64,000 bases of DNA, from positions 992,001 through 1,056,000 of the forward strand of contig NZ_JANFQP010000001.1 in NCBI RefSeq assembly GCF_024436175.1, written 5' to 3'. The notes below the pieces were generated by a model. The model was not told the origin of the DNA, ran no database searches, and saw only the letters and a list, made by a program, of their open reading frames with translations. Source of the DNA: Kaistella montana (GTDB lineage: Bacteria; Bacteroidota; Bacteroidia; Flavobacteriales; Weeksellaceae). Numbering within the stretch: position 1 is the first letter of the stretch; every line of letters starts with the position of its first letter. The position numbers were made by a program, and so were the translations under genes. This document shows positions 34,880 to 44,155 of the stretch, piece after piece.

Positions 34880-35881
34880 TTATTCTTCTACACTAATTGT
34901 GTGCGTTTCGTCGGCTTCTTCCATGTCCGGCAAAATATTCGCATCGAATTGTTGTGCATTCAATTTCACTTCATCAGCAATCATTTTTTCTACCCGAACT
35001 TTCTTGATAGCGATATTTAATTCATTCCCCAAAAGAATCAGAATGATATTGATATTCACCCAAACCATCACCAAAATAATAGATCCTATGGATCCGTAAA
35101 GAACATTGTATCGGGCAAAATCTTTCACATAAATTGCGAAAATATAGGTGAGAATCACAAATAAAACGGTGGTAAAAATGGCTCCGGGCATCGCCTGTTT
35201 AAAGGTCGTAATCTTAAGACAGCCTACCCAATAAAAAAGCGCCAACAAAATAAAATAGAAAATAGGAAACGAGAAAAATCCAATGATTTTCGACATATTA
35301 TCAACCAGCCATGAAATATTAATTTCCGGGGTGAACAATTTCAGCACGACTTCACTGTAATAAATTCCCAATAACGAAGCGATAATAAGGAAAATAAAGG
35401 CAATGGTAATCCCAAACGCGACCAAATATTCCTTCACCACGCCTCTTCTCAAATTGGTATTAAGATTAAAACCATTAATCAAAGAATGCGTTCCGTTCAC
35501 CGCAAAAATCATTGCAAAAATAATCGTTAAATTACTGATATTCTTCATATTGGGAAGAATATAAGTTTGGATATAACCGGAAACATCTTTCTGAATATGA
35601 GCCGGAAAAACATTATGCATCAAAACCTCAAAAATATAGAACTGAAGCTTGTCGTAATGCGGAAGATAAGGCAACAATGAAAGCAAAAAGAGAATAAACG
35701 GAAACAAACTCAAGAAAAAACTCCACGAAATGCTCGCAGCGCTTCTTCCGATCTGCATTTTGAAGACACCTTGTCCATAAATCTCAAACATTTTCCACAG
35801 AGAAATGCCTAAAAAAGGAATATGAATACTATCAAGAAATTCATGAATTTTGAGAATGAATTGAGGAGTTTTAATGCCCAT
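34880..35881 (-). CDS. YihY/virulence factor BrkB family membrane protein
   Basis: I place the start at 35881 (MGIKTPQFILKIHEF). A longer frame reaches 36001 but would run through the promoter and start of rlmH on the other strand. The resulting 333 residues contain six membrane helices and the family blocks ASISWSFFLSLFPFILFLLS (residues about 45-64) and YGSIGSIILVMVWVNIN near the C-terminus. The family was once thought to be RNase BN, which is wrong. Its function is unsettled, possibly transport or lipid-related. The acidic C-terminal tail (DMEEADETHTISVEE) is cytoplasmic. Confidence 0.88.
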   Translation of the reverse strand: MGIKTPQFILKIHEFLDSIHIPFLGISLWKMFEIYGQGVFKMQIGRSAASISWSFFLSLFPFILFLLSLLPYLPHYDKLQFYIFEVLMHNVFPAHIQKDVSGYIQTYILPNMKNISNLTIIFAMIFAVNGTHSLINGFNLNTNLRRGVVKEYLVAFGITIAFIFLIIASLLGIYYSEVVLKLFTPEINISWLVDNMSKIIGFFSFPIFYFILLALFYWVGCLKITTFKQAMPGAIFTTVLFVILTYIFAIYVKDFARYNVLYGSIGSIILVMVWVNINIILILLGNELNIAIKKVRVEKMIADEVKLNAQQFDANILPDMEEADETHTISVEE

Positions 35882-35911
35882 TAATCTATATTTGCAGAAC
35901 AAAGATAAGAA

Positions 35912-36385
35912 ATGAGAATTAATTTGGTCTGTATCGGAAAAACCGATGATAAAGAAATAAGCGAGCTTATAAAATATTATCAAAACCGGCTCCCAAAACA
36001 CTGGAATTTCGAAATCACGGAAATACCGGATGTGAAAAATGCGAAAAATCTTTCCCCAGATCTTCTTAAAAAAGAAGAAGCAAAACTATTTCTCAACCAA
36101 ACCGAAAATTCCGATTATGTAATTCTGCTCGACGAGAAAGGAAAACAGTTTACCAGCCGCGAATTTGCCTCAAAAATCGACAACTGGATGAATGCTTCCA
36201 TAAAGAAAATTTCGTTTTTTATCGGTGGTGCTTATGGGTTTTCGGAGGAAATTTATCAACGGGCAAATGAGAAAATGTCTTTATCAAAAATGACTTTCAC
36301 GCATCAAATGATCCGTCTTTTTTTTGTAGAACAAATCTATCGTGCCGATCAAATTCTTCAAGGAAAACCTTATCACAACGACTAA
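35912..36385 (+). CDS. rlmH: 23S rRNA pseudouridine-1915 N3-methyltransferase RlmH
   Basis: This SPOUT methyltransferase modifies helix 69 of the large ribosomal subunit. The 157 residues equal the family length. The SAM-binding trefoil-knot segments are LLDEKGKQFTSREFA, FFIGGAYGFSEE and the C-terminal MTFTHQMIRLFFVEQIYRA (residues about 129-147), followed by the invariant PYHND end. TATATTTG at 35887-35894 is a good -7 element 18 bases before the start; no clear -33 element was found. Confidence 0.97.
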   Translation: MRINLVCIGKTDDKEISELIKYYQNRLPKHWNFEITEIPDVKNAKNLSPDLLKKEEAKLFLNQTENSDYVILLDEKGKQFTSREFASKIDNWMNASIKKISFFIGGAYGFSEEIYQRANEKMSLSKMTFTHQMIRLFFVEQIYRADQILQGKPYHND

Positions 36386-36436
36386 TTTATACAACAACCA
36401 ACCTTCACTTCCGGTTTTTTCCGTAATTTTGGACTT

Positions 36437-37213
36437 ATGGATTTATCTCTTAGAACAGTTACGGTTATGCGCTACATTCTTCCTCTTCGCGAAGGTGGTT
36501 CGTTGCCAGCTTTGGCAGAAGCCGATGACGATTTTAAATATGTTTTAAAATTTCGAGGCGCAGGACACGGCGTGAAAATGCTGATTTCTGAACTTTTAGG
36601 AGGCAAAATCGCCGAGATTCTCGGATTGAAAATTCCCGAATTGGTTTTTGCCAACCTCGATGTAGATTTCGGAAGAACCGAAGGCGACGAAGAAATCCAG
36701 GATTTGCTGAAGTTTTCCGAAGGTTTAAATTTCGGTTTGCATTTTCTCTCCGGAGCAATAGCATATGATGCTTCGGTGAAAATAGATCCGTTGTTGGCAT
36801 CCAAAATTGTTTGGCTGGATGCTTTTATCACCAATATTGACCGCACTTTCAAGAATACCAATCTTTTGCTTTGGCATAAAGAACTTTGGGTAATTGACAA
36901 CGGCGCATCGTTTTATTTCCACCATTCTTGGCAAAATTTTGATGCAGCTGCGAAAACACCTTTCAAATATGTGAAAGACCATGTTTTGCTACCTCAAGCA
37001 AGTAGATTAGACGATGCAGATGCTTTTGCAAAATCCGTTTTAAATGAAGAAATTTTCAGAGAAATAGTGAATTTAATTCCTCAAGATTGGTTGCAATGGA
37101 ACGACGCCGATGAATCGCCAGAAGAAATACGAGAAATTTATTTTAATTTCCTGAAAACAAGATTAGAAAATTCTGAAATCTTTTTAAACGAAGCCAAAAA
37201 TGCAAGAGGATAA
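36437..37213 (+). CDS. HipA-like kinase
   Basis: The 258 residues match the HipA-like kinase family paired with DUF3037. A lysine-bearing loop KYVLKFRGAGHG (about 35-46) would bind ATP. DAFITNIDRTFKNTN (about 134-148) contains the catalytic Asp and Asn, and VIDNGASFYFHH (about 155-166) the metal-binding DxG-like site. It is much shorter than HipA toxins (about 440) and lacks the N-terminal HipA domain. Known HipA phosphorylates glutamyl-tRNA synthetase; the target here is unknown. It overlaps the DUF3037 gene by 14 bases. Confidence 0.85.
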   Translation: MDLSLRTVTVMRYILPLREGGSLPALAEADDDFKYVLKFRGAGHGVKMLISELLGGKIAEILGLKIPELVFANLDVDFGRTEGDEEIQDLLKFSEGLNFGLHFLSGAIAYDASVKIDPLLASKIVWLDAFITNIDRTFKNTNLLLWHKELWVIDNGASFYFHHSWQNFDAAAKTPFKYVKDHVLLPQASRLDDADAFAKSVLNEEIFREIVNLIPQDWLQWNDADESPEEIREIYFNFLKTRLENSEIFLNEAKNARG

Positions 37214-37583
37214 AATTTACGAATACGCGGTGATCAGACTCGTTCCGAAGGTTGAAAGAGAAGAATTTTTCAATATCGGTCTTGTATTGTTTTCGAAAAA
37301 AGAAAAATACATCCGCATGGAATTTCATTTATGCCCGAAAAAATTCGAGTTGATGCATTCCAAACTCGATTATGAAGATGTTCAGAAAAATCTGGAAAAC
37401 TTCAAGCACGTCGCAAAAGGCGAAAAAGCAGGCGGCGAAATCGGAACTTTGGATATTCCCGAAAGATTCCGTTGGTTGACGGCGGTGAGAAGTTCTGTCA
37501 TTCAAACTTCGCGTCCGCATCCTGGAAAAACAAAGGATTTAGATGCAACTTTCGACCGATTATTTGAAGAATTAGTAAAATAA
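37200..37583 (+). CDS. DUF3037 family protein
   Basis: The 127 residues begin YEYAVIRLVPKVEREEFFNIGLVL, cited here in part: VIRLVPKVEREEFFNIG is the DUF3037 signature. The later block ERFRWLTAVRSSVIQTS is also characteristic. DUF3037 genes regularly follow a small HipA-like kinase, as here, and may encode its partner or regulator. The 14-base overlap makes translational coupling likely. No toxin or DNA-binding motif is visible. Confidence 0.88.
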   Translation: MQEDKIYEYAVIRLVPKVEREEFFNIGLVLFSKKEKYIRMEFHLCPKKFELMHSKLDYEDVQKNLENFKHVAKGEKAGGEIGTLDIPERFRWLTAVRSSVIQTSRPHPGKTKDLDATFDRLFEELVK

Positions 37584-37613
37584 AAATTCTCCTCAAATTC
37601 ATTTTAAAATATA

Positions 37614-37650
37614 AAAAAACGGACTCAAAAAAATTGAATCCGTTTTTTTT
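37614..37650. terminator. Bidirectional terminator between DUF3037 and TonB receptor genes
   Basis: AAACGGACTCAA / TTGAATCCGTTT with an A-rich loop. It has A-runs upstream and T-runs downstream, so it works for both convergent genes. Confidence 0.8.
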
Positions 37651-37665
37651 AATCAAGAAATTCAT

Positions 37666-40380
37666 TTAAAAACTAAAATTTAACCTTGAAAATATATACC
37701 TTCCATTTTGTCCAAATTGTGAGGTTGATCTGGAATAAATGAATTGATCATTATTGGTGGAAGCAGTAAGGTTTTTCGTAGGATAAATATCAAATAAATT
37801 GTTCGCACCTAATGTGATACTTAGATTTTCGGTAAGTTTATAAGCCACAGAAACATCGGTGATGATTTTATCAGTAATCGATTGGTGTTCGTTTAAAGAA
37901 ACTACTCCATCGCCGTTTGCATCAATTGTATCCGGACTTGTCACCTTTCCGAAATAGGTATTTCTCAGGTAAAAAGTAGCGTCTTTCCAAGTAATATTGT
38001 GGGATAAACTCGCCTTAACTTTTGGCACTGCTTCTTCAAGATAAACTCTGGATGATTCTGAAAAATATACATTTTCCAAGTTTGCAGCTTGTAAAGCTCC
38101 TGAAGAATGAATGCTCCCTACTTTCTTGGTTTCATTAAGGTTCAGCGCGAAATTATTATCAAGTTTTACCTCAGAAAATCTTGCTTGATGAGAAATTACC
38201 ACATCCAAACCTTTGGTTTCAGTATCGATGCCATTGGTGAAGAACTGAGCCGCATTTACACCAGCTGCATCAAAAAAATCCGGGGCAACCGATCTTGGGA
38301 ACTGGCCTGTAAGAATAATTCGATCGTCGATTCTTGTGAAAAATCCATCCGCAGTGAATGTTAAATTTGCAGAAGGAATTTTATAGGTAAATCCAACACT
38401 TGCAGATTTAGAAGTTTCCTGTTTCAATTTCGGAATTCCTAATAAGCTTGCAATTTCAGAATCGTTGCTGAAGGTTCCTACTTCTTTCAAAACTCCATCA
38501 CTAAAAAATGTTGAAGTTACATTATAATAAATTTGGTGAATTGATGGCGCTCTAAATCCTGTGGAACCAGCAAATCTAAAGTTGAAATTATCTGCCAACT
38601 TCAATCGGGAAGCCAATTTATAATTAAAAGTAGAACCAAAATCTGAATAATTTTCATATCTCGCTGCAGCATCTACCAAAAACCAATTGGTGAAATTCAA
38701 CTCAAAGTCCACATAACCAGCAACGGATTGACGGTTTTTATCCACTGCATTTTCCGGACGGAAACCTCCGAAAACCTGTGAACTTCCCGGCAACAGATTA
38801 CCAAAAAAATCGGTGGGTTTGATGTTGTTTGGTGTCGATGCGGTTTGAGGATTTCCATAAATATCGTATGCGGTGTAGGAAGCTTCTTCTCCAGCGTTAA
38901 TCTGGAAATTCTCAAAACGATGTTCCGCACCGAATGCAGCATTGAAACCTTCCAGAATGTCGTAATTTTTAGAAAAATCTAAATTAATTGTGTTCTGTGA
39001 AAACTTCAATCCTCCGGCATCAAATTCATTAGGAGAAGCAAATCTTAATGAAGAATTTCCTGTATTTTTAATCATATAATCAAATGAATTTTGGCCGAAA
39101 GTATTGCTTAAATCGACATTCCAACCATTCCATTTTCCTTTAATTCCTGCTGCAAGCGAAAGGTCCAAAATATTGGTTCCAATTTGCGGAAGATAACCGT
39201 TGGCATAAATTCCTGTAAAGGTTCTACTTTGGTTTGGTCTTCTGAAGAATCCACCGGAAGTCCCGTTTCTCAAGCTAAAACCTCCGAAAGAGTACACTTT
39301 CCAAGTATCGCTAATTGGTATTTCGATATTAGCAAAAAGCTGATGGTTATTGAGTTTGGATTGCCCAACTTGCATGTTAAAATCTTTTCGATCCAAACCT
39401 CGGTAAGCCAATTCCTGATCAGTAACATTCGCACCTAAAAGCCCTTGCAAAGCACTAATCGTATTGGCATTTTGAATTTGATTTTGAAAATCTGCAGAAA
39501 AATAGCTTACTTCTTGTGCGTATTGATGAATGTTGTTGATGATTTGCTGCGAATTTGCAGTATTATTAATGTTGCTAAATAGCGATGAAAGATTGACACC
39601 GTTATTCAAAGCTCGCTGTTCGATTGCGTTGTAAGCATTGAAAATCGCGCCACTTTCTGTACCCGCTCTCGACGTTGGATTTCTGAACTGAGACGCCCAA
39701 GTAAGATTATAAAAGCCTCCTCTTTTTCCAATTTTATTTCCATAATTGAGATCAACTTGAATGGTTTGTCCATCAAAATCTCCGGTGTGATCATTCGCTG
39801 TTGGAGTTAAATTTCCACCGTAAGAAAATTGGCCATCTAATTTTCCGGTATCTTTTTTCAAGCCTAAATTGATAACTCCCGCAATGGCATCAGAACCATA
39901 TTGTGCTGAAGCTCCGTCTCTTAAAACCTCAATTTTTTGAATTGCAAAAGATGGAATGGCATTTAAGTCAGTACCAATAGTACCTCTACCAGGACTTCCA
40001 TTTACATTAACCAAAGCAGAAGTATGTCTTCTTTTTCCATTTACTAAAACCAAAACCTGGTCTGGTCCCAAACCACGCAGCTGAGCGGGATCCAAATGAT
40101 CTGTTCCATCTGCATTAGTTTGAATAGTCGAGGTAAACGAAGGAGCAACTGCATTTAAAATTGCAGAAATATTGGTTTGCGGTAAAACCAACGATTCTTG
40201 TTTTAAATTGAAAACATCGACGGGAACCGGACTGTCGATTTTGGATCTTGCTCCATTTCTAGATCCCAAAATAACCACTTCCTCGACATTGGTTGTTTTA
40301 GTGCTATCGGTTTGTGCATAGGCATTGGTTGCTAGAAAAAACAATACCGAAGCCGATAAAATAGTTTTTCTTTTATTCAT
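37666..40380 (-). CDS. TonB-dependent outer-membrane receptor
   Basis: The 904 residues start with a signal peptide (ending NAYAQ at 23). A plug domain lies at about 45-175: RGLGPDQVLVLVNGKRRHTSA and LRDGASAQYGSDAIAGVINL, quoted in shorter blocks as DQVLVLVNGKRR and GASAQYGSDAIAGV. A beta-barrel follows and ends in aromatic Phe (RLNFSF), the outer-membrane insertion signal. No carboxypeptidase-like SusC extension or TonB-box-preceding regulatory domain is seen, so it is a classic receptor, not a SusC protein. The iron-regulated type of promoter region upstream (see 40424-40470) suggests siderophore or metal-complex uptake; the ligand is not readable. Confidence 0.93.
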   Translation of the reverse strand: MNKRKTILSASVLFFLATNAYAQTDSTKTTNVEEVVILGSRNGARSKIDSPVPVDVFNLKQESLVLPQTNISAILNAVAPSFTSTIQTNADGTDHLDPAQLRGLGPDQVLVLVNGKRRHTSALVNVNGSPGRGTIGTDLNAIPSFAIQKIEVLRDGASAQYGSDAIAGVINLGLKKDTGKLDGQFSYGGNLTPTANDHTGDFDGQTIQVDLNYGNKIGKRGGFYNLTWASQFRNPTSRAGTESGAIFNAYNAIEQRALNNGVNLSSLFSNINNTANSQQIINNIHQYAQEVSYFSADFQNQIQNANTISALQGLLGANVTDQELAYRGLDRKDFNMQVGQSKLNNHQLFANIEIPISDTWKVYSFGGFSLRNGTSGGFFRRPNQSRTFTGIYANGYLPQIGTNILDLSLAAGIKGKWNGWNVDLSNTFGQNSFDYMIKNTGNSSLRFASPNEFDAGGLKFSQNTINLDFSKNYDILEGFNAAFGAEHRFENFQINAGEEASYTAYDIYGNPQTASTPNNIKPTDFFGNLLPGSSQVFGGFRPENAVDKNRQSVAGYVDFELNFTNWFLVDAAARYENYSDFGSTFNYKLASRLKLADNFNFRFAGSTGFRAPSIHQIYYNVTSTFFSDGVLKEVGTFSNDSEIASLLGIPKLKQETSKSASVGFTYKIPSANLTFTADGFFTRIDDRIILTGQFPRSVAPDFFDAAGVNAAQFFTNGIDTETKGLDVVISHQARFSEVKLDNNFALNLNETKKVGSIHSSGALQAANLENVYFSESSRVYLEEAVPKVKASLSHNITWKDATFYLRNTYFGKVTSPDTIDANGDGVVSLNEHQSITDKIITDVSVAYKLTENLSITLGANNLFDIYPTKNLTASTNNDQFIYSRSTSQFGQNGRYIFSRLNFSF

Positions 40381-40423
40381 ATTTCGCTTTTTTTTAATTA
40401 ATGTCCTTAATTTTTTCGAAGGG

Positions 40424-40454
40424 CAAAAGTAAATGATTATATTAAGTCTACAAA
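40424..40454 (-). promoter_or_regulatory. Flavobacterial promoter of the TonB receptor gene
   Basis: On the minus strand, TTTG (complement of CAAA at 40451-40454) is followed by exactly 19 bases and TACTTTTG (complement of 40424-40431). This is a full match to TTTG-N19-TAnnTTTG. It lies 44 bases before the start codon. Confidence 0.8.
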
Positions 40455-40468
40455 ATTAGTGGACTAAT
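40444..40468. promoter_or_regulatory. Inverted repeat overlapping the receptor promoter (putative operator)
   Basis: AGTCTAC and GTGGACT, separated by seven bases, form an inverted repeat with one wobble position. It covers the -33 element, where a repressor would block transcription. The regulator is unknown. Confidence 0.5.
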
Positions 40469-40541
40469 AAAATCAAAAAAAATATTGAGTATACTTCAAT
40501 ATTTTTCTTAAAAATTATATAATAATTTGATTTACAGGAGC

Positions 40542-40564
40542 AAAAAAAAAAAAAAAAAAAAAAA
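40542..40564. repeat. Homopolymer tract of about 23 A
   Basis: A run of about 23 A lies in the intergenic region between the helicase gene end and the TonB receptor promoter, about 90 bases upstream of the -33 element. Confidence 0.85.
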
Positions 40565-40584
40565 TATCACTAGATTTCGAAAAA

Positions 40585-42912
40585 TTAAATCTTCGTTAGC
40601 TTCGCAAACTTCAGAATCAGGTTTTTCTCGCCTTCATGCTGGAATTTTACTTTTGCTTTGATATTTTGAGGATCTGTTCCGTCGAGGAAAAGCACTTCTC
40701 CCACTCCAAAACGATCGTGGCGAACCTTGTCTCCTACTTCAATATTTTCCGAAGAAACTCCGCTTGGGTTGGTAATCTTTGCAGTTGCAACCGGCTTCAA
40801 TTTTTGAGAAATTGGCAACGGCTCACTTCTCTGAATACTTTTCTTTTCTTCTTTCTTTTTGAAAAATCTTGGTTCAGCGGGTTCATCATCAAAAATACTT
40901 GATTTCAAGCCGGAACGATTGATGAAACGGCTTTCTGTAACAGGATTGATGAATTCCAAATGTTGCGCATCCATCTCACTTAAAAACCGCGATGGTTCCG
41001 CATCGGTAATTTTCCCCCATTGGAATCTTGAAACCGCATAACTGAAATACGCTTGTTTTTCGGCTCTGGTTAATGCCACATAAAACAATCTGCGCTCTTC
41101 TTCCAATTCTTCTCGGGTTGAAGAACTCATGAAACTTGGGAAAAGGTTTTCTTCCAAACCAACGAGATGCACCACCGGAAATTCCAAACCTTTGGAAAGG
41201 TGAATCGTCATCAGCGAAACTTGGTCGCCTTCTTCGTTTTTATCGGTTTGTGTATCAGCGGAAAGCGCAATGTTTTCTAGAAAATTGGATAGCGATGGAT
41301 CACCATCTTCGACTTGTTGTTGTTCTTCGATGAAACCTTGCATCGAGTTCATCAATTCCTGAATATTTTCAACTCTCGAAATGCCTTCCGGTGTTTGATC
41401 GTCTTTCAAAAATTTAATTAAACCACTTCTTTTAGCCACTTCCATCGCAACATTGTAAGCATTTTCAGTTTTCAGCATTACTTGAAAAGCTTTAATCATC
41501 GACCAAAAATCGGAAAGTTTGGTTAAAATCCCATTATTTAAAGCTAATTGAGGAGCATAAATCGCTAAATTATCCAAAACGGAAGACACCGAAACATTCT
41601 GCGAATCTGCAAAAACTACAAGCTTATTTTGGGTAGTTTCACCGATTCCACGAGCCGGATAATTGATGATTCTAGACAACGCTTCATTATCATTTTCATT
41701 GATTAAAATTCGCAAATAAGCAATCAAATCTTTCACTTCTTTTCTTTGGTAAAAAGAAAGTCCGCCAAATACTTTATAAGGAATATTTTTTCTTCTCAGT
41801 GCATCTTCGAACGCTCTGGTTTGGGAATTGGTACGATACAAAATCGCAAAATCGGTAAATTTTCTTTGCTCGGAATTATGTTTTTCCCAAATATTCGAAG
41901 CCACAAAACTTGCTTCATCCGCATCAGAAAGCGAGCGATAAACCTTAATTTTGTCGCCTTCTTCGTTTTCACTGAAAACATTTTTCTTAAACTGCTGAAC
42001 GTTTTTAGAAATCACCACGTTTGCAGCATTCACGATATTTTGCGTTGAACGATAATTCTGTTCTAGCGAAACCGTAACCGCGTCTGGATAATCTTTTTTA
42101 AAGTTTAAAATATTATAAATATTCGCGCCACGGAAAGAGTAAATCGATTGTGCATCATCGCCTACCACACAAATATTTTCAAATTTAGAAGCTAATGCTT
42201 TCACAATTAAATACTGCGAATGGTTGGTATCTTGGTACTCATCGACCAAAATATACCGAAATCGATCCTGATATTTTGCCAAAACTTCGGGAAATCTCGT
42301 GAGCAATTCGTTAGTTCTTAAAAGCAAATCATCAAAATCCATCGCTCCGTTTTTGAAACAAGCTTCCACGTATTTTTGGTAAATCAATCCCATATGCTTC
42401 ATGTTGGCGCGTTCATCATTTTCGATGAGTTCGGGATTTCCAAAATAGGCTTTTACGGTAATTAGATTATTTTTATAATTGGAAATTCTCGCCTGAACTT
42501 TTTTCGGTTTATATAAATCCGCATCGATATTGAGATCTTTCAATACTTTTCTGATGACGTTCAAGGAATCTTGAGAATCGTAAATCGTGAAATTCGAAGG
42601 AAAACCTAATAAATGAGCTTCGCTTCTTAAAATTCGGGCAAAAACCGAGTGAAAAGTTCCCATCCAAAGCGATTTTGCTTCACTTTGTCCGACTACTTTT
42701 GCAATACGTTCCTTCATTTCTTTTGCCGCTTTATTGGTAAAAGTAAGCGCGAGAATATTGAATGGATCCACGAGATTGGTGATTAAATGGGCAATTCGCA
42801 TGGTGAGAACACGGGTTTTTCCGGAACCTGCACCTGCGAGTACCATCAGCGGGCCTTCCAAGGTGGTTACTGCTTGATATTGCGCTTCATTTAATCCTTT
42901 CAAATAATCCAT
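40585..42912 (-). CDS. pcrA: UvrD/PcrA family 3'-5' DNA helicase
   Basis: This SF1A helicase unwinds DNA in repair and replication restart. The 775 residues contain the Q motif LNEAQYQAV, Walker A AGAGSGKT at 26-33, Walker B VDEYQDTN, motif III GDDAQSIYSFRGA, motif V TIHLSKGLEF and motif VI EEERRLFYVALTRA. The C-terminal 90 residues carry the PcrA-type tail (GDKVRHDRFGVGEVL, then a beta-rich end), which binds RNA polymerase in other bacteria. pcrA and uvrD names are used interchangeably in this phylum. Confidence 0.95.
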   Translation of the reverse strand: MDYLKGLNEAQYQAVTTLEGPLMVLAGAGSGKTRVLTMRIAHLITNLVDPFNILALTFTNKAAKEMKERIAKVVGQSEAKSLWMGTFHSVFARILRSEAHLLGFPSNFTIYDSQDSLNVIRKVLKDLNIDADLYKPKKVQARISNYKNNLITVKAYFGNPELIENDERANMKHMGLIYQKYVEACFKNGAMDFDDLLLRTNELLTRFPEVLAKYQDRFRYILVDEYQDTNHSQYLIVKALASKFENICVVGDDAQSIYSFRGANIYNILNFKKDYPDAVTVSLEQNYRSTQNIVNAANVVISKNVQQFKKNVFSENEEGDKIKVYRSLSDADEASFVASNIWEKHNSEQRKFTDFAILYRTNSQTRAFEDALRRKNIPYKVFGGLSFYQRKEVKDLIAYLRILINENDNEALSRIINYPARGIGETTQNKLVVFADSQNVSVSSVLDNLAIYAPQLALNNGILTKLSDFWSMIKAFQVMLKTENAYNVAMEVAKRSGLIKFLKDDQTPEGISRVENIQELMNSMQGFIEEQQQVEDGDPSLSNFLENIALSADTQTDKNEEGDQVSLMTIHLSKGLEFPVVHLVGLEENLFPSFMSSSTREELEEERRLFYVALTRAEKQAYFSYAVSRFQWGKITDAEPSRFLSEMDAQHLEFINPVTESRFINRSGLKSSIFDDEPAEPRFFKKKEEKKSIQRSEPLPISQKLKPVATAKITNPSGVSSENIEVGDKVRHDRFGVGEVLFLDGTDPQNIKAKVKFQHEGEKNLILKFAKLTKI

Positions 42913-42934
42913 TAGAACAAAGTTTTTGGGGTCA

Positions 42935-42965
42935 CAAATTTAGTGAAATATATACGGAAGTCAAA
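42935..42965 (-). promoter_or_regulatory. Flavobacterial promoter of the helicase gene
   Basis: On the minus strand, TTTG (complement of CAAA at 42962-42965), 19 bases, then TAAATTTG (complement of 42935-42942). It is an exact consensus match 23 bases before the start codon. Confidence 0.8.
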
Positions 42966-43072
42966 GTGAAGATCTGCTTCCGAACTGTTAAAATATTTTT
43001 AAGCAAAATCAAAAAAAAGCCCCAAAAATGGAGCTTTCTATGAGAATTAATTTATTCTTGTTTTCGCAATAA

Positions 43073-43507
43073 TTATTTGATGAGTTGAATATTCACTGCG
43101 GAAAAACCTTTCGGAGAACGTTCTTTATCAAAAGAAACTTTGTTTCCTTTTTTCACAGGATGAGCGCAGTTGTTTTCATGAAAGAAAATATTGTCTTTGG
43201 AACTGTCTTCGGTGATAAAACCATATCCTTTATCACTTAAGAAAGTAACGATTCCTGATTGAATTTTTTCTTCTACAGGAATTGGAGCTGCACCGAGCTG
43301 AATGTCGTTGAGATCAATTCCTTCGCGGTTTTGATCATCGGGACGGGTTTCTGTAAGTTGCCCGTTTTCATCCACATAAAGTAACATTTCCTCTAAACCT
43401 TTTCCTTTGTTGTTGTTGGTTTTGCGTTCTTCACGTTTGAGGTTTTTCTCTTTTTGTTTCTGAAGTTTTTTCTTGAAATTTTCTTTTTTTGAGAAAGAAT
43501 CTGCCAT
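43073..43507 (-). CDS. Cold-shock domain protein with basic N-terminal extension
   Basis: Residues about 82-144 form a cold-shock domain: SGIVTFLSDKGYGFIT with the RNP1-like KGYGFIT, and DNIFFHENN with the RNP2-like motif. It ends in the usual VSFDKERSPKGFSAVNIQ strand. The first 35 residues are lysine-rich and probably bind RNA nonspecifically or extend as a helix. At 144 residues it is twice the size of CspA. It acts as an RNA chaperone in the cytoplasm. The 5' region has a possible -7 element TATCTTTG at 43697-43704 on the coding strand, which would give a leader of about 185 bases. Confidence 0.9.
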   Translation of the reverse strand: MADSFSKKENFKKKLQKQKEKNLKREERKTNNNKGKGLEEMLLYVDENGQLTETRPDDQNREGIDLNDIQLGAAPIPVEEKIQSGIVTFLSDKGYGFITEDSSKDNIFFHENNCAHPVKKGNKVSFDKERSPKGFSAVNIQLIK

Positions 43508-43696
43508 ATATTATTATCGTATTTAAGTTTGTCTTAGTTGCTATTCGGTTTAATCATTGGCACCTGCTTACCGAAAAATCTGCGGGTGATAATGTATAAA
43601 AGCAACTGCGAAAAAACGATAACTGAGTAAGAAAAATGTAGAATTCTAAACGGTAATAGAGTAAGCAAAGGCAGCAGCCTTTTATAAATTATAATG
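43508..43696 (-). promoter_or_regulatory. Possible long 5' leader of the cold-shock gene
   Basis: About 185 bases separate a TAnnTTTG match (43697-43704, minus strand) from the start codon. The leader has no ORF; inverted repeats such as AGGCTGCTGCCTTTGC are quoted on the minus strand around 43675. Long leaders regulate many cold-shock mRNAs; no -33 element at the right distance was found. Confidence 0.35.
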
Positions 43697-43778
43697 CAAA
43701 GATACAATAATTATTTGACATTCTGATTATTAATCAAACTTGGTTTTGAGATTTGAAATGGACTGCTTTTTATTAAAA

Positions 43779-44144
43779 TTAATTGGTGAGTTGGTTCAAT
43801 TTATCTACCACTTCATCAATTTCAAAAGGTTTTGCAATGAAAGCGTTTGCGCCCGACTGTATCGCTGTTTGCTCTAAACCTCTGCTTGCCGACATAATGA
43901 CCACGGGAATATTCTTCGTGATTTCATTTTCTTTTAATCTTTTACAAATTTCTCTGCCGTCTTCTCCTGAGAGCCACATATCAAGAAGGATGATATCAGG
44001 TTTGGAAACAGATTCTACATAGGTGAAAATCTCTGATCCTCGTTCAAAGGCATTTACTTCAAACCCTTCAAAATCGAGCATTAATCCCAGAGAATCCAGA
44101 ATCGCTACATCATCATCTACAATTACAACCTTTTTTGAATTCAT
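43779..44144 (-). CDS. Single-domain response regulator
   Basis: I chose the start at 44144 (MNSKKVVIVDDD). The upstream in-frame residues overlap the end of the kinase gene and are not receiver-like. The 121 residues form one receiver domain: the acidic pair and triad in VDDDVAIL, the phosphoacceptor aspartate in ILLDMWLSG, Ser/Thr in VIMSASR, and lysine in FIAKPFEI. There is no output domain, so it relays phosphate or acts by protein contact. It lies 11 bases after the histidine kinase gene and is its likely partner. Confidence 0.9.
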   Translation of the reverse strand: MNSKKVVIVDDDVAILDSLGLMLDFEGFEVNAFERGSEIFTYVESVSKPDIILLDMWLSGEDGREICKRLKENEITKNIPVVIMSASRGLEQTAIQSGANAFIAKPFEIDEVVDKLNQLTN

Positions 44145-44155
44145 TTTTTCTAATT

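Noticed and set aside
35881-36001. N-terminal extension of the YihY gene into rlmH
   Set aside because: It would overlap the start of rlmH on the opposite strand and the rlmH -7 element; the start at 35881 fits the family.
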